Below, in pieces: positions 26,882-34,858 of a stretch of 64,000 nt of DNA. The stretch is from Kineosporia sp. NBRC 101731 (GTDB taxonomy: Bacteria; Actinomycetota; Actinomycetes; Actinomycetales; Kineosporiaceae). The position numbers were made by a program, and so were the translations under genes. Every line of letters begins with the position of its first letter. The stretch's first letter is position 1. A model generated the notes under the pieces. The model was given only the letters and a program-made list of their open reading frames with translations. It was not told the DNA's origin and searched no databases. The stretch lies in the NCBI RefSeq assembly GCF_030269305.1, contig NZ_BSTC01000001.1, forward strand, positions 571,467 to 635,466. Reading direction: 5' to 3'.

Positions 26882-27271
26882 GTGGTGGTGAGACGGCGCA
26901 AGATTGATGTCGAGGTGGGGCGGGGCGACCTGCAGGCCTGGGTGGCCGATCCGACCGGTGTTCCCCGGCCGACCCTGGCCAGTGCGGTGCGTTTCACGCT
27001 GGAGGAGATCGCCGCCCGGGCGCCCGGGCCGACCACCGAGGTGCGCGTGCCGCCGTTCGGGGCGGTGCAGTGCATGGACGGGCCGCGGCACACCCGGGGC
27101 ACGCCGCCGAATGTTGTGGAGACCGACCCGCAGACCTGGCTGGAACTCGTCACCGGACATCTGACCTGGGCCGAGGCGGCTCATCGGGGCCGGGTGAGGG
27201 CCAGCGGCAGCCGGGCCGATCTGTCCTCACTGCTACCGCTGGGCGGTCTCGTCGCCGGGGGTGCGCAATAG
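26882..27271 (+). CDS. Sterol-carrier (SCP2-like) family protein
   Basis: 129 aa: RRRKIDVEVGRGDLQAWV, ASAVRFTLEEIAARAPG, TEVRVPPFGAVQCMDGPRHTRGTPPNVVETDPQTWLELVTG and the final LSSLLPLGGLVAGG fit the small SCP2-like family commonly found upstream of purF in actinobacteria. A lipid- or hydrophobic-ligand-binding role is inferred from the fold; no catalytic residues are known. Three tandem GTG codons at 26882-26890 make the exact start uncertain. Confidence 0.75.
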   Translation: MVVRRRKIDVEVGRGDLQAWVADPTGVPRPTLASAVRFTLEEIAARAPGPTTEVRVPPFGAVQCMDGPRHTRGTPPNVVETDPQTWLELVTGHLTWAEAAHRGRVRASGSRADLSSLLPLGGLVAGGAQ

Positions 27272-27275
27272 TCGG

Positions 27276-27281
27276 TACCGT
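27276..27281 (+). promoter_or_regulatory. -10 box TACCGT of the small membrane protein gene
   Basis: TACCGT is 7 nt before GTG 27289; an alternative GTG at 27283 is too close to be used. Confidence 0.45.
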
Positions 27282-27288
27282 CGTGTCC

Positions 27289-27675
27289 GTGGCTGAGAGC
27301 AAGGAACTGTCGGAGAGCGCTGCCGAAGGTCAGGAGCCGGTGAGGCCGGCCGATGACCTGGTGGTCGGTGCGCCTGCCGGGCCCGAATCGCCTGCCGGGC
27401 CGGAATCGCCTGCCGGGCCGGAATCGCCCGCTGATCCGGAATCGCCGGCTGCGCCCACTTCGTACCGGTTGCGGCGGGCTCCGCGATACCGCGCCTTCGG
27501 ATTCACCGGGGCGGCGATCGGAATCGTGATCGGTGCCCTGCTCGCTCTTTCGTCCCAGGTGGCCGGGGACTACTCGGAGCAGACCATTCTGGGCTACTTC
27601 GTGGCTATTTTCGGGCTGTTCGGCGCCCTTCTGGGCTGCGGCGCCGCCGTTCTCCTGGACCGCCGCAAGGGCTGA
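27289..27675 (+). CDS. Small membrane protein with PAGPES repeats
   Basis: 128 aa of unknown function. An acidic N-terminus carries four degenerate repeats of PAGPES (encoded about 27378-27450), then a basic patch YRLRRAPRYRAFG and two transmembrane helices (FTGAAIGIVIGALLALSSQ and ILGYFVAIFGLFGALLGCGAAVLL), ending RRKG. Its place between the SCP2-like gene and purF is conserved, as far as I recall, in related actinobacteria. Start at GTG 27289 from the leaderless promoter. Confidence 0.7.
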   Translation: MAESKELSESAAEGQEPVRPADDLVVGAPAGPESPAGPESPAGPESPADPESPAAPTSYRLRRAPRYRAFGFTGAAIGIVIGALLALSSQVAGDYSEQTILGYFVAIFGLFGALLGCGAAVLLDRRKG

Positions 27676-27748
27676 AAGGCAAGGCCGCCGGGCCGTGGCG
27701 GGGCGGGTCTGCCCTTCCGGCCGATGCTGCGACCTCCTCCAGATGTGC

Positions 27749-27754
27749 GACACT
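27749..27754 (+). promoter_or_regulatory. -10 box GACACT of purF (leaderless type)
   Basis: GACACT is 7 nt before GTG 27762. It keeps A at position 2 and T at position 6 of the usual TANNNT. Confidence 0.35.
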
Positions 27755-27761
27755 CGACAAC

Positions 27762-29330
27762 GTGGCGCGCGGCGACGGACGGCTTTCGCACGAACTGCTC
27801 CCCGGCGAGAAGGGTCCGCAAGATGCTTGCGGAGTCTTCGGAGTCTGGGCCCCCGGTGAAGAAGTTGCGAAACTGGCCTATTACGGCCTGTACGCACTTC
27901 AGCACCGCGGCCAGGAGGCAGCGGGGATTGCTGTCAGCAACGGCAAGCAACTACTGGTCTACAAAGACATCGGCCTGGTCTCCCAGGTCTTCGACGAGAC
28001 CTCACTCGAGTCTCTTCGTGGGCACATCGCGGTCGGTCACTGCCGGTACAGCACCACCGGTGGGTCGACCTGGCAGAACGCGCAGCCCACGCTGGGCGAT
28101 ACGGCGGCCGGCACGGTGGCCCTGGGTCACAACGGCAACCTGGTCAACGGCCACGAGCTGCGTGAGCTGGTGGCGGAGCGCTACGGCACGCTCGACCGCG
28201 GTGAGATCGTCCAGGGCAACACCACCGACACTGCACTGGTGACGGCGCTTCTGGCCGGTGATCCCGATCACACGCTGGAGGCGACCGCTCTGGAGGTGCT
28301 TCCGCACCTGCGCGGGGCCTTCAGTTTCGTCTTCATGGACGAGCACACGCTCTACGGCGCCCGCGACCCCCACGGTGTCCGCCCGCTGGTCATCGGCAAG
28401 CTCGAGACCGGCTGGGTGATGGCCAGCGAGACCGCCGCACTCGACATCGTCGGGGCCGCGTTCGTGCGTGAGGTCGAGCCCGGAGAGTTCATCGCGATCG
28501 ACGCCGACGGCCTGCGCTCGCGTCGTTTCGCCGAGCCCACCCCCACCGGCTGCATCTTCGAGTACGTCTACCTGGCGCGGCCCGACACGACGATCAACGG
28601 CAAGGTCGTCCACGAGGCCCGGGTCGACATGGGCCGTCAGCTGGCGCGGGAGCACCCGGTGGAGGCCGACCTGGTCATCCCGGTGCCGGAGTCGGGCACC
28701 CCCGCCGCCGTGGGCTACGCCCAGGAGTCGGGCATCCCGTTCAGCCAGGGCCTGGTGAAGAACGCCTACGTCGGGCGCACCTTCATCCAGCCCAGCCAGA
28801 CCATTCGCCAGCTGGGTATCCGGCTGAAGCTGAACCCGCTGAAGAACGTGATCAAGGGCAAGCGCCTGGTGGTGGTGGACGACTCGATCGTCCGCGGTAA
28901 CACCCAGCGCGCCCTCGTACGCATGCTGCGTGAGGCCGGCGCCGCCGAGGTGCACGTGCGCATCTCCTCCGCCCCGGTCACCTGGCCGTGCTTCTACGGC
29001 ATCGACTTCGCCAGCCGGGCCGAACTGATCGCCAGTGGTCTGGGTATCGACGAGATCCGCGCCAGCATCGGCGCCGACTCCCTGGGATACATCTCCCTGG
29101 ACGGCATGGTCGAGGCCACCGAACAGAAGCCCGAGCGGCTCTGCACGGCCTGCTTCACCGGCAAGTACCCGATCGCGCTGCCCGACTCCGAGCACCTGGG
29201 CAAGCACGCCCTGGAGCAGCCCCAGCTCCCCCTGGGTCTGGAGATCACGGAGACGACCGGGCGCCGTGACGTCGAGGGTGTGTCGACCGGCATTGCCGGT
29301 GGCGCCGTCGACGCCCTCACCCGTCCCTGA
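27762..29330 (+). CDS. purF: Amidophosphoribosyltransferase
   Basis: First committed step of purine synthesis: PRPP + glutamine to phosphoribosylamine. 522 aa. A propeptide of about 22 residues precedes the catalytic Cys (DACGVFGVWAP), followed by YALQHRGQEAAGIAV, the PRPP loop RLVVVDDSIVRGNTQRALV, and LCTACFTGKYPIALP, whose Cys pair fits the iron-sulfur-containing Bacillus-type enzyme. GTG start at 27762. purM follows after 50 bp with its own promoter. Confidence 0.97.
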   Translation: MARGDGRLSHELLPGEKGPQDACGVFGVWAPGEEVAKLAYYGLYALQHRGQEAAGIAVSNGKQLLVYKDIGLVSQVFDETSLESLRGHIAVGHCRYSTTGGSTWQNAQPTLGDTAAGTVALGHNGNLVNGHELRELVAERYGTLDRGEIVQGNTTDTALVTALLAGDPDHTLEATALEVLPHLRGAFSFVFMDEHTLYGARDPHGVRPLVIGKLETGWVMASETAALDIVGAAFVREVEPGEFIAIDADGLRSRRFAEPTPTGCIFEYVYLARPDTTINGKVVHEARVDMGRQLAREHPVEADLVIPVPESGTPAAVGYAQESGIPFSQGLVKNAYVGRTFIQPSQTIRQLGIRLKLNPLKNVIKGKRLVVVDDSIVRGNTQRALVRMLREAGAAEVHVRISSAPVTWPCFYGIDFASRAELIASGLGIDEIRASIGADSLGYISLDGMVEATEQKPERLCTACFTGKYPIALPDSEHLGKHALEQPQLPLGLEITETTGRRDVEGVSTGIAGGAVDALTRP

Positions 29331-29367
29331 GACCGACCGGTTCTCGGTCCGTCTGCATTTCCTTGAG

Positions 29368-29373
29368 TAGGGT
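29368..29373 (+). promoter_or_regulatory. -10 box TAGGGT of purM (leaderless type)
   Basis: TAGGGT is 7 nt before GTG 29381 and decides that start over the upstream in-frame codon at 29363. Confidence 0.5.
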
Positions 29374-29380
29374 GATCTCT

Positions 29381-30502
29381 GTGGCTTCAGTTGAGCCGGG
29401 TTCCACGGCCCTGACCTATGCCTCCGCCGGTGTCGACACCGAGGCCGGCGACCGCGCGGTCGAATTGATGAAGGCTTCCGTCAAGCGCACCCAGGGCCCC
29501 GAGGTCCTGGGCGGCCTGGGCGGCTTCGCCGGGCTGTACGACGCGAGTTTTCTCACGTCGTACCGGCGGCCGCTGCTGGCGACGAGTACCGACGGGGTCG
29601 GTACCAAGATCGGCATCGCGCGGGCGCTCGACATCCACGACACGATCGGCATCGACCTGGTCGGCATGGTCGTGGACGACATCGTGGTGTGCGGTGCCCG
29701 CCCACTGTTCATGACCGACTACATCGCGGTCGGCAAGGTCGTGCCCGAGCGCATCGCCGCGATCGTCAGCGGCATCGCCAAGGGCTGCGAGCTGGCCGGC
29801 ACCGCACTGGTGGGCGGTGAGACGGCCGAGCACCCCGGTCTGATGGCGGCCGACGAGTACGACGTCGCCGGGGCCGCCACCGGTGTGGTGGAGGCCGACG
29901 ACGTGCTCTCACCCGAACGGGTCCGGGCCGGCGACGTGGTCATCGGTCTGGCGTCGTCCGGGATGCACTCCAACGGCTACTCGCTGGTGCGCAGCGTGCT
30001 GAAACTGGCCGGCTGGTCGCTCGAGCGAGACGTGCCCGAACTGGGCCGCACCATCGGCGAGGAGCTCCTGGAGCCCACCCGCATCTACACCGCAGACGTC
30101 CTGGCGGCCGCACAGGCCCTGGGAGGCCAGCTGCACGCCGTGTCACACGTGACCGGGGGCGGACTGGCCGCCAACCTCGCCCGGGTCCTGCCGGCCGGTA
30201 CCAGCGCCGTGCTGGACCGCTCCACCTGGAGCCCGCAGCCCGTGTTCGACCTGCTGATGAAACTCGGATCGGTGCCCCTGGCCGACGCCGAGGGCACGTT
30301 CAACCTGGGTGTCGGCATGGTGCTCGTGGTGGATCCGGCCGCCGCCGACCGCACGCTGGAGCTCTTCGCCGGCCGCGGTCTGCCCGCCTGGGTACTCGGC
30401 CAGGTCGGAAACCACGACGGATCAGCCGCTGAGGGCACCGTCCAGGGCACCAAGGGTGTCGACGGTGGGGCCGTGCGTCTGGTCGGGAACTACCGGGCCT
30501 GA
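29381..30502 (+). CDS. purM: Phosphoribosylformylglycinamidine cyclo-ligase (AIR synthetase)
   Basis: FGAM to AIR, ATP-dependent. 373 aa: LTYASAGVDTEAGDRAVELMK, GGFAGLYD, LLATSTDGVGTKIGIA, MVVDDIVVCGARPLFMTDYIA, LVGGETAEHPGLM, LASSGMHSNGYSLVR and HVTGGGLAANLARVLP are all family blocks. The GTG at 29381 gives VASVEPGSTALTYASAG. A strong hairpin follows 49 bp after the stop. Confidence 0.97.
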   Translation: MASVEPGSTALTYASAGVDTEAGDRAVELMKASVKRTQGPEVLGGLGGFAGLYDASFLTSYRRPLLATSTDGVGTKIGIARALDIHDTIGIDLVGMVVDDIVVCGARPLFMTDYIAVGKVVPERIAAIVSGIAKGCELAGTALVGGETAEHPGLMAADEYDVAGAATGVVEADDVLSPERVRAGDVVIGLASSGMHSNGYSLVRSVLKLAGWSLERDVPELGRTIGEELLEPTRIYTADVLAAAQALGGQLHAVSHVTGGGLAANLARVLPAGTSAVLDRSTWSPQPVFDLLMKLGSVPLADAEGTFNLGVGMVLVVDPAAADRTLELFAGRGLPAWVLGQVGNHDGSAAEGTVQGTKGVDGGAVRLVGNYRA

Positions 30503-30551
30503 GGGCCGGCGTGGCGACATGGACCGCACTCTGACAGGGCGAGACATGACA

Positions 30552-30589
30552 AGAGGTGAACCCGGCACGTTCTGCTGCCGGGTTCACCT
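30552..30589 (+). terminator. Terminator hairpin of purM
   Basis: 15-bp perfect stem (GAGGTGAACCCGGCA with its complement at 30575-30589) and an 8-nt loop. No T-run, as is common for high-G+C actinobacterial terminators. Confidence 0.7.
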
Positions 30590-30712
30590 CAAGCTCCGTG
30601 CGGACACGCGACCTCGTTGTGGCGTGTCGTCATGCTGTTCGTTCTTGCTCGTCGCCGGGCCTGATCAGCCTTGCGGAGGAGGAGGACGATGATCGCCCGG
30701 AGTCGCCCTGAC

Positions 30713-30755
30713 AGACTCGGCCCCGGTACCCCTGCGGATACCGGGGACCGAGTCT
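30713..30755 (-). terminator. Terminator hairpin of the DUF3073 gene
   Basis: Stem of about 16 bp (AGACTCGG plus CCCCGGTA with the complement at 30739-30755, one bulged A), starting 4 bp past the stop of the leftward DUF3073 gene. Confidence 0.65.
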
Positions 30756-30759
30756 TCAG

Positions 30760-30975
30760 TCAATGGTGACGACCGTTTGATGCCCAATCGGCGTACTCGT
30801 CGTACTCATCGTCGTCTCGACCGGCATCCGTGTCCTCCACAGGCATGCTCGGGCTCGGCCGACGATCATGAGTGCCGAGTTCCTGCTGCAAGGCGTCATA
30901 GTCGGTGCTGGGGCTGTAGTACTTCAGCTCCCTAGCGACCTTCGTCTGCTTGGCCTTCTGACGGCCGCGCCCCAT
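30760..30975 (-). CDS. DUF3073 family small protein
   Basis: 71 aa: MGRGRQKAKQTKVARELKYY opening (basic), SPSTDYDALQQELG, then an acidic tail DDDEYDEYADWAS. This basic-then-acidic small protein is the actinobacterial DUF3073 family, normally found between purM and bldC, as here. Function unknown. ATG 30975 with AAGGGGG about 8 nt upstream decides the start. Confidence 0.88.
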   Translation of the reverse strand: MGRGRQKAKQTKVARELKYYSPSTDYDALQQELGTHDRRPSPSMPVEDTDAGRDDDEYDEYADWASNGRHH

Positions 30976-31839
30976 GGCGTCGACCCCCTTAAACGTCGAC
31001 CCGGCGCAGGCGCACATGGCGCGGCCCCGGAGTGGTCATCAGTCTCTCGTGACGCCAAACGCTACATCGTCTGGTGCGGTTCCGGCATCCCGGTTGGAAC
31101 GACTGACCCAACCAGGGGGTAGTCGTAACCCGTTTGCCGACCGCGGTGCTGCGTGTTCCATCCTACGTGCAACCTGCGTACGACGCTCACCCCGCCGCTC
31201 CGGGAGTCACTTCTCGCGGTCGCTCATGCCTCTGCGTGCAGTGTCCGGTCTCACATGACGGTCACGTGAAGCGACGAATCGGTGCGCGTGGTTTGATAGC
31301 TATGTCCTAATCGTGGGCAACACGCCCGTGAAGGTTGTCGCGATCGCCGGGGGGTCGGCTCGTGGTCACGAGGGGTTCACCCGGGGTGAGGGTCACTGTG
31401 AGAAATGACGTCACCCGGAAGCCGCACCGTGACGCTTCGTCCCCATCAGGGTCTGAGAATATGGATCTGGGCGCTTCGGGGGTGCTCCACACAGTGATGG
31501 CTGCTTTAGTGGGGCACACGCCGACCTCGAGGGGGTTTGATGTGTTCCGGGTGATACCGCATGGCCCGGTTGAGGGGCATACATCCGGTGTTCAGCGGAC
31601 ACATCGGCTATCGAGGGAGTGCTCACGAGAGCGAACGTTAGAACCGACCCGCGAGGCGTGTCGGATGGGCCACATTCGTGGTTCGATCACTGTAAGGTGC
31701 CATGCCGTGACCGTACGTACACAACCAACGTCATGCTTCCTCCTGATGGGGGATCATCCGTCTGGATTGTTCCCGCGACGTGTCCTAACAAGGCACGATG
31801 TCGGAAGCCGGGGTATCCGCCCCGTTCATGGAGGCTGAC
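30976..31839. other. 864-bp gene-poor control region upstream of bldC
   Basis: No convincing coding sequence. Open frames at 31335-31838 and 31619-31843 have no recognisable protein features. Composition is less G+C-rich than the neighbours, with AT-rich patches such as TTTGATAGCTATGTCCTAAT near 31290. The stretch GGGTGA at 31393-31398 pairs with TCACCC near 31410. It must hold the bldC promoter(s) and the divergent DUF3073 promoter; the length suggests several sites or a long leader or small RNA. Confidence 0.4.
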
Positions 31840-32049
31840 ATGACCACCCGATCGCCCGACGCCGAGCCGCTGCTGACACCGGCTGAGGTTGCCGCGCTAT
31901 TCCGTGTCGATCCGAAGACCGTCACCCGGTGGGCTAAGGCCGGCAAGCTCTCTTCGATCCGAACGCTCGGTGGCCATCGCCGCTACCGCGAGTCGGAAGT
32001 TCGGGCTTTGCTTGCTGGAATCCCACAGCAGAGGCTCGACGAGGACTGA
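31840..32049 (+). CDS. bldC: BldC, MerR-like DNA-binding developmental regulator
   Basis: 69 aa, almost entirely one winged helix-turn-helix: LLTPAEVAALFRVDPKTVTRWAKAGKLSSIRTLGGHRRYRESEVRALL. BldC proteins are stand-alone MerR-type DNA-binding domains that bind head-to-tail on direct repeats and time development in Streptomyces. ATG 31840 is set by GGAGG 7 nt upstream; an in-frame ATG at 31798 is not needed. Synteny purF-purM-DUF3073-bldC supports the name. Confidence 0.95.
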   Translation: MTTRSPDAEPLLTPAEVAALFRVDPKTVTRWAKAGKLSSIRTLGGHRRYRESEVRALLAGIPQQRLDED

Positions 32050-32073
32050 GATCCTGACGACCCGAAATCCGTG

Positions 32074-32106
32074 ACCGCCGGGGCCCACTGTGGCCTCGGC
32101 GGTTTT
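32074..32106 (+). terminator. bldC terminator
   Basis: 12-bp stem (ACCGCCG then GGGCC, with its complement 32092-32103, one G-T pair), 6-nt loop and a TTTT run: an intrinsic terminator 24 bp after the stop. Confidence 0.8.
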
Positions 32107-32264
32107 CGGCTTCTCGGGGGCCACTAGTGGAAACACCTACCCGTAGGAAGTTTTGGGACGCGGGTGGTCCGGTCGCAGACCGGGCTCGTGGTGTCCGGAT
32201 TCATGATCCGGATACCCACGGGTGTTCTTCCCGGCCGTCAGGTACGGCTCTGGCGCCCGAAAGT

Positions 32265-32312
32265 ACTAGAGGCCGTCAGTAACACCAAAAGGTGTCACTG
32301 ACGGCCTCTAGT
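32265..32312. terminator. Long hairpin between bldC and the convergent exported-protein gene
   Basis: 22-bp stem with one mismatch (ACTAGAGGCCGTCAGT... against its complement at 32291-32312) and an AAAA loop; flanking AAAG/CTTT extends it. It lies 39 bp past the stop of the leftward gene, probably its terminator. Confidence 0.75.
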
Positions 32313-32350
32313 AGCTTTCCGGAGCCTTGTCGACGTCTTGTGTGCTGATG

Positions 32351-33136
32351 TCAGAAGATCGTCGGCACATGGGCCGGGTCGGTGAGATCAGCGAGAGCAA
32401 CAACGATTGAACTGGCGCTTGCCGAAGTTGTCTTCGTCGTACTTCCGGTGGAAGTGGTACTCCCGGTGGAATCCGACGCCGGCGTGTTGGCGGCCGGGGC
32501 GCTGGGTTCCTCCGCCGGTGTGCTCGGTTCGTCCGTCGATGTCGATGTGGACGGCACCGGGCTCGTGGTGGTGGGCGACTTCGTCGGGGACTTGGTGGGC
32601 GACTTGGTCGGCGACTTCGTGGGTGACTTCGTCGGGGACTTGGTGGGCGACGTGGTCTTGCTCGTCGACTTCGTGGTCGAGGGCTTGGACGTCGACGAGG
32701 TCGACCTGGTCGACGACGGTTTGGTCGTCGACCCCGGGTTTGAGGCATCGCCGTTGTTCACGGCCGGGCGTGTGGTGGTCGTCACCACCCGGTTGCCCTG
32801 GGCGTCCGTAGTCGTGGTCACCACGACCTCGGACGGGGTGTCGTCGTCCGTCGCCGTACCCGACCGGGACGATGGGGAGCCGGTGGGCGTGGTCGCCGGC
32901 ACGTCCGTGGCGTCGAGTGCATCGTCCGTGGGGTCGCCGTCGGCCGCTGCGGGCAACTGGGTGCCGTCGGCGATGCTGGTCGCCGAGTCACGGGCCGGAG
33001 CGGTGGGCTGATGGAGCGGGCCACCGGTGACCGCCCAGGACGGCACGGCAATGACAACGGCTGCCGCAACGCCACCGACAATGGGGCGGCGTAGCAACAA
33101 GGGGCGTGGTGCCCGGTGTCTACCGACGTACCTCAT
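32351..33136 (-). CDS. Membrane-anchored Thr/Ser/Pro/Lys-rich protein
   Basis: 261 aa, unknown function. Basic N-terminus (MRYVGRHRAPRPLLLRRP), one hydrophobic helix (IVGGVAAAVVIAVPSWAV), then a long disordered region with VVVTTTTDAQGNRVVTTTTRPAV and a run of about six SPTK units, followed by Ser/Thr/Pro-rich sequence and a short hydrophobic C-terminus (IVVALADLTDPAHVPTIF). It looks like an exported wall-spanning or glycosylated stalk. ATG 33136; the upstream in-frame ATG 33205 is less likely. Confidence 0.65.
   Translation of the reverse strand: MRYVGRHRAPRPLLLRRPIVGGVAAAVVIAVPSWAVTGGPLHQPTAPARDSATSIADGTQLPAAADGDPTDDALDATDVPATTPTGSPSSRSGTATDDDTPSEVVVTTTTDAQGNRVVTTTTRPAVNNGDASNPGSTTKPSSTRSTSSTSKPSTTKSTSKTTSPTKSPTKSPTKSPTKSPTKSPTKSPTTTSPVPSTSTSTDEPSTPAEEPSAPAANTPASDSTGSTTSTGSTTKTTSASASSIVVALADLTDPAHVPTIF
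32570..32650. repeat. 12-bp minisatellite coding for SPTK repeats
   Basis: Six to seven units of about 12 bp (for example GTGGGCGACTTC, GTCGGGGACTTG) inside the Thr-rich gene; each unit encodes Ser-Pro-Thr-Lys on the minus strand. Likely length-variable. Confidence 0.75.
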
Positions 33137-33674
33137 GGCTCGCTCTCGTCTGCCGGATCTGCTGACCCCGTACGTTCCTGACCGGCCGGTCAGTGGTGTG
33201 CCCACCGGCGTCCGATTCGATACCTGAGGTGCACTATGCTCTATATCGAGCTATGCCCCGTCTGTGTTACTGACCGGACGTTAACAGGCCTATCGCCTCA
33301 GGGGCGATCCCGATGTGGACACTCGGGCATCCTGCCCCCGGCGCATCCTTCGGTACCGATCGCAGGCTTCCTGTCCTCGGCGATCAGTTCTAGCTTGCTG
33401 CAGCCGAGGCGTTCGTGGCAGCTGTTCGGGAGATTGATAAGGCCTGGATAGCCCTTATTTGAGCCAACGGGCCACATGGATGGCTTCGCTCACAGCGGGA
33501 ACAGCTCGTTCTGGTTTCGCCGGCCACCCAGACCGGCCACCCGGACCGGCCGCCAGACCGGCCACCCAGAGCCGGCCACCGAGGGCCGAGGCGATGAGAG
33601 CGCACACATCCGTACCCGGACATGCGTGAGGCCGGCCTCGGGGAAACCCGTGGCCGGCCGAGGACGAACGTGTC
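33137..33674. other. 538-bp region without a supported gene, with a short tandem repeat
   Basis: No convincing gene. From about 33520 to 33583 there are five degenerate 12-13-bp units (CCGGCCACCCAGA, CCGGCCACCCGGA, CCGGCCGCCAGA and so on). Between 33234 and 33265 an AT-richer stretch (CTATGCTCTATATCGAGC) may hold the promoter of the leftward exported protein. Confidence 0.4.
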
Positions 33675-33911
33675 CTAGTTGTGCAGGATGCAGCGAGCGT
33701 TAACGACCTCGACGCACTCGCCGTAGCGGTCGCTGAGGTGTCGCTCGATCGAGGCGACGGTGGCGCTGCCGCTGACGTCGACCTGGGTGCTGCGGGTGAA
33801 CCGGCTGGACGGAATCGTGACCTTGAGCTCGAACCGGCCCCGCTCCAGGACGGTGCCTGGGGTAACAGGGATGAACTGCGCGAGCGCAGCGGTGCTGGCG
33901 TTCTCAAACAT
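33675..33911 (-). CDS. Hypothetical 78-aa protein
   Basis: Possible small gene, MFENASTAALAQFIPVTPGT, then a strand-rich middle (GRFELKVTIPSSRFTRSTQVDVSGSATVASIERHL) and a C-terminus with two Cys. The composition is protein-like, but no ribosome site is visible and I recognise no family. The reading frame remains open upstream to 34025. Confidence 0.35.
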   Translation of the reverse strand: MFENASTAALAQFIPVTPGTVLERGRFELKVTIPSSRFTRSTQVDVSGSATVASIERHLSDRYGECVEVVNARCILHN

Positions 33912-34216
33912 GGGAAACAGCGATCCTGAACGTAGTGCCCTTCGTGGTAGACGCGGGCACTTCACCGTGCTCCGCACCCATACCACAACGTGACAGTTGA
34001 GGTGGTTATGCCGTCGACGAGACACAGATTACTCCAGACAGAGGACCAAAGACTCCACTACTACTGACTGTGAGTCACGGCCTGCCCCGGGTAATAAATC
34101 CCGGAAAACTCTCGGCGTTGCGGGCCTCAAGCGGAAGGAATCCGACCTGATGGCCTCTTACGGTGCTGCCACGGACACCGGTGGGGAGTCCGTCATGCGA
34201 TCCCACGGAGGCTGAG
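33912..34216. other. 305-bp intergenic region
   Basis: Nothing firm. Relatively AT-rich around 34020-34110 (GATTACTCC, GGTAATAAATCCCGG), so promoters for the flanking genes probably lie here. Confidence 0.3.
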
Positions 34217-34753
34217 ATGTCGATCACCGAGACCATCGGGAATGGCACCGATCGGGAAACGACCGAGCTGCTGGAGACCCTGGCCGAGCGCCGGCAGTTC
34301 TTCCGGCACACGGTGCAGAACCTCTCGCACGAGCAGGTCACGGCACGCCACACCGTCAGCGCCCTCACCCTGGCCGGGCTCGTGAAGCACGTCAGCGCGA
34401 TGGAGGAGCAGTGGGTGGGCTTCATCGTCGAAGGGCCGTCCCGGATGGCGCTGCCCGAGAACTGGCAGGACGATCCCGGCTTCTGGGAGAACGGCTGGAA
34501 GCTGCTCGAAGGGGAGACCCTGGAGAGCGCGCTGGCCCACTACGAGAAGGTCGCCGCCCACACCGAAGAGGTGGTGCGCGGCCTGCCCGACCTCGACCTC
34601 TCCCACCCTCTGCCCGAGGCCCCGTGGTTCGCGCCCGGCGCCTCCTGGTCGGCCCGGAGGGTGCTGCTGCACCTGATCGCTGAGACGGCCCAGCACGCCG
34701 GACACGCCGACATCATCCGAGAGACCATCGACGGCCAGAGGACCATGGGGTAA
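34217..34753 (+). CDS. DinB-family protein (DUF664 type)
   Basis: 178 aa, four-helix-bundle DinB/YfiT-like family: TTELLETLAERRQFFRHTVQNLSHEQ, LTLAGLVKHVSAMEEQWVGF (His of the metal triad) and SARRVLLHLIAETAQHAGHADIIRE (the other two His). Such proteins bind a divalent metal and include thiol S-transferases (mycothiol- and bacillithiol-dependent); the reaction here is unknown. ATG 34217 with GGAGG upstream. Confidence 0.85.
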   Translation: MSITETIGNGTDRETTELLETLAERRQFFRHTVQNLSHEQVTARHTVSALTLAGLVKHVSAMEEQWVGFIVEGPSRMALPENWQDDPGFWENGWKLLEGETLESALAHYEKVAAHTEEVVRGLPDLDLSHPLPEAPWFAPGASWSARRVLLHLIAETAQHAGHADIIRETIDGQRTMG

Positions 34754-34858
34754 AACCCCAGGTCAGACGGGTCCTAGTACCTCTGTCGCATAGCCACTGG
34801 AACTCGTCCTCCCCGTCAATGGGTACCAGCGGAAAGAATGGCCACCCAGGAGGACGAC

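Noticed and set aside
31670-31720. GTGGTTCGATCACTG considered as a tRNA T-arm
   Set aside because: No acceptor, D or anticodon arms can be fitted around it.
31335-31843. Two overlapping plus-strand open frames upstream of bldC
   Set aside because: No ribosome site, no recognisable fold, and they read into bldC in frame or out of frame; treated as non-coding.
33520-33583. Short spaced repeats considered as a CRISPR array
   Set aside because: Units are 12-13 bp, contiguous and degenerate, without unique spacers of 30 bp or more and without cas genes.
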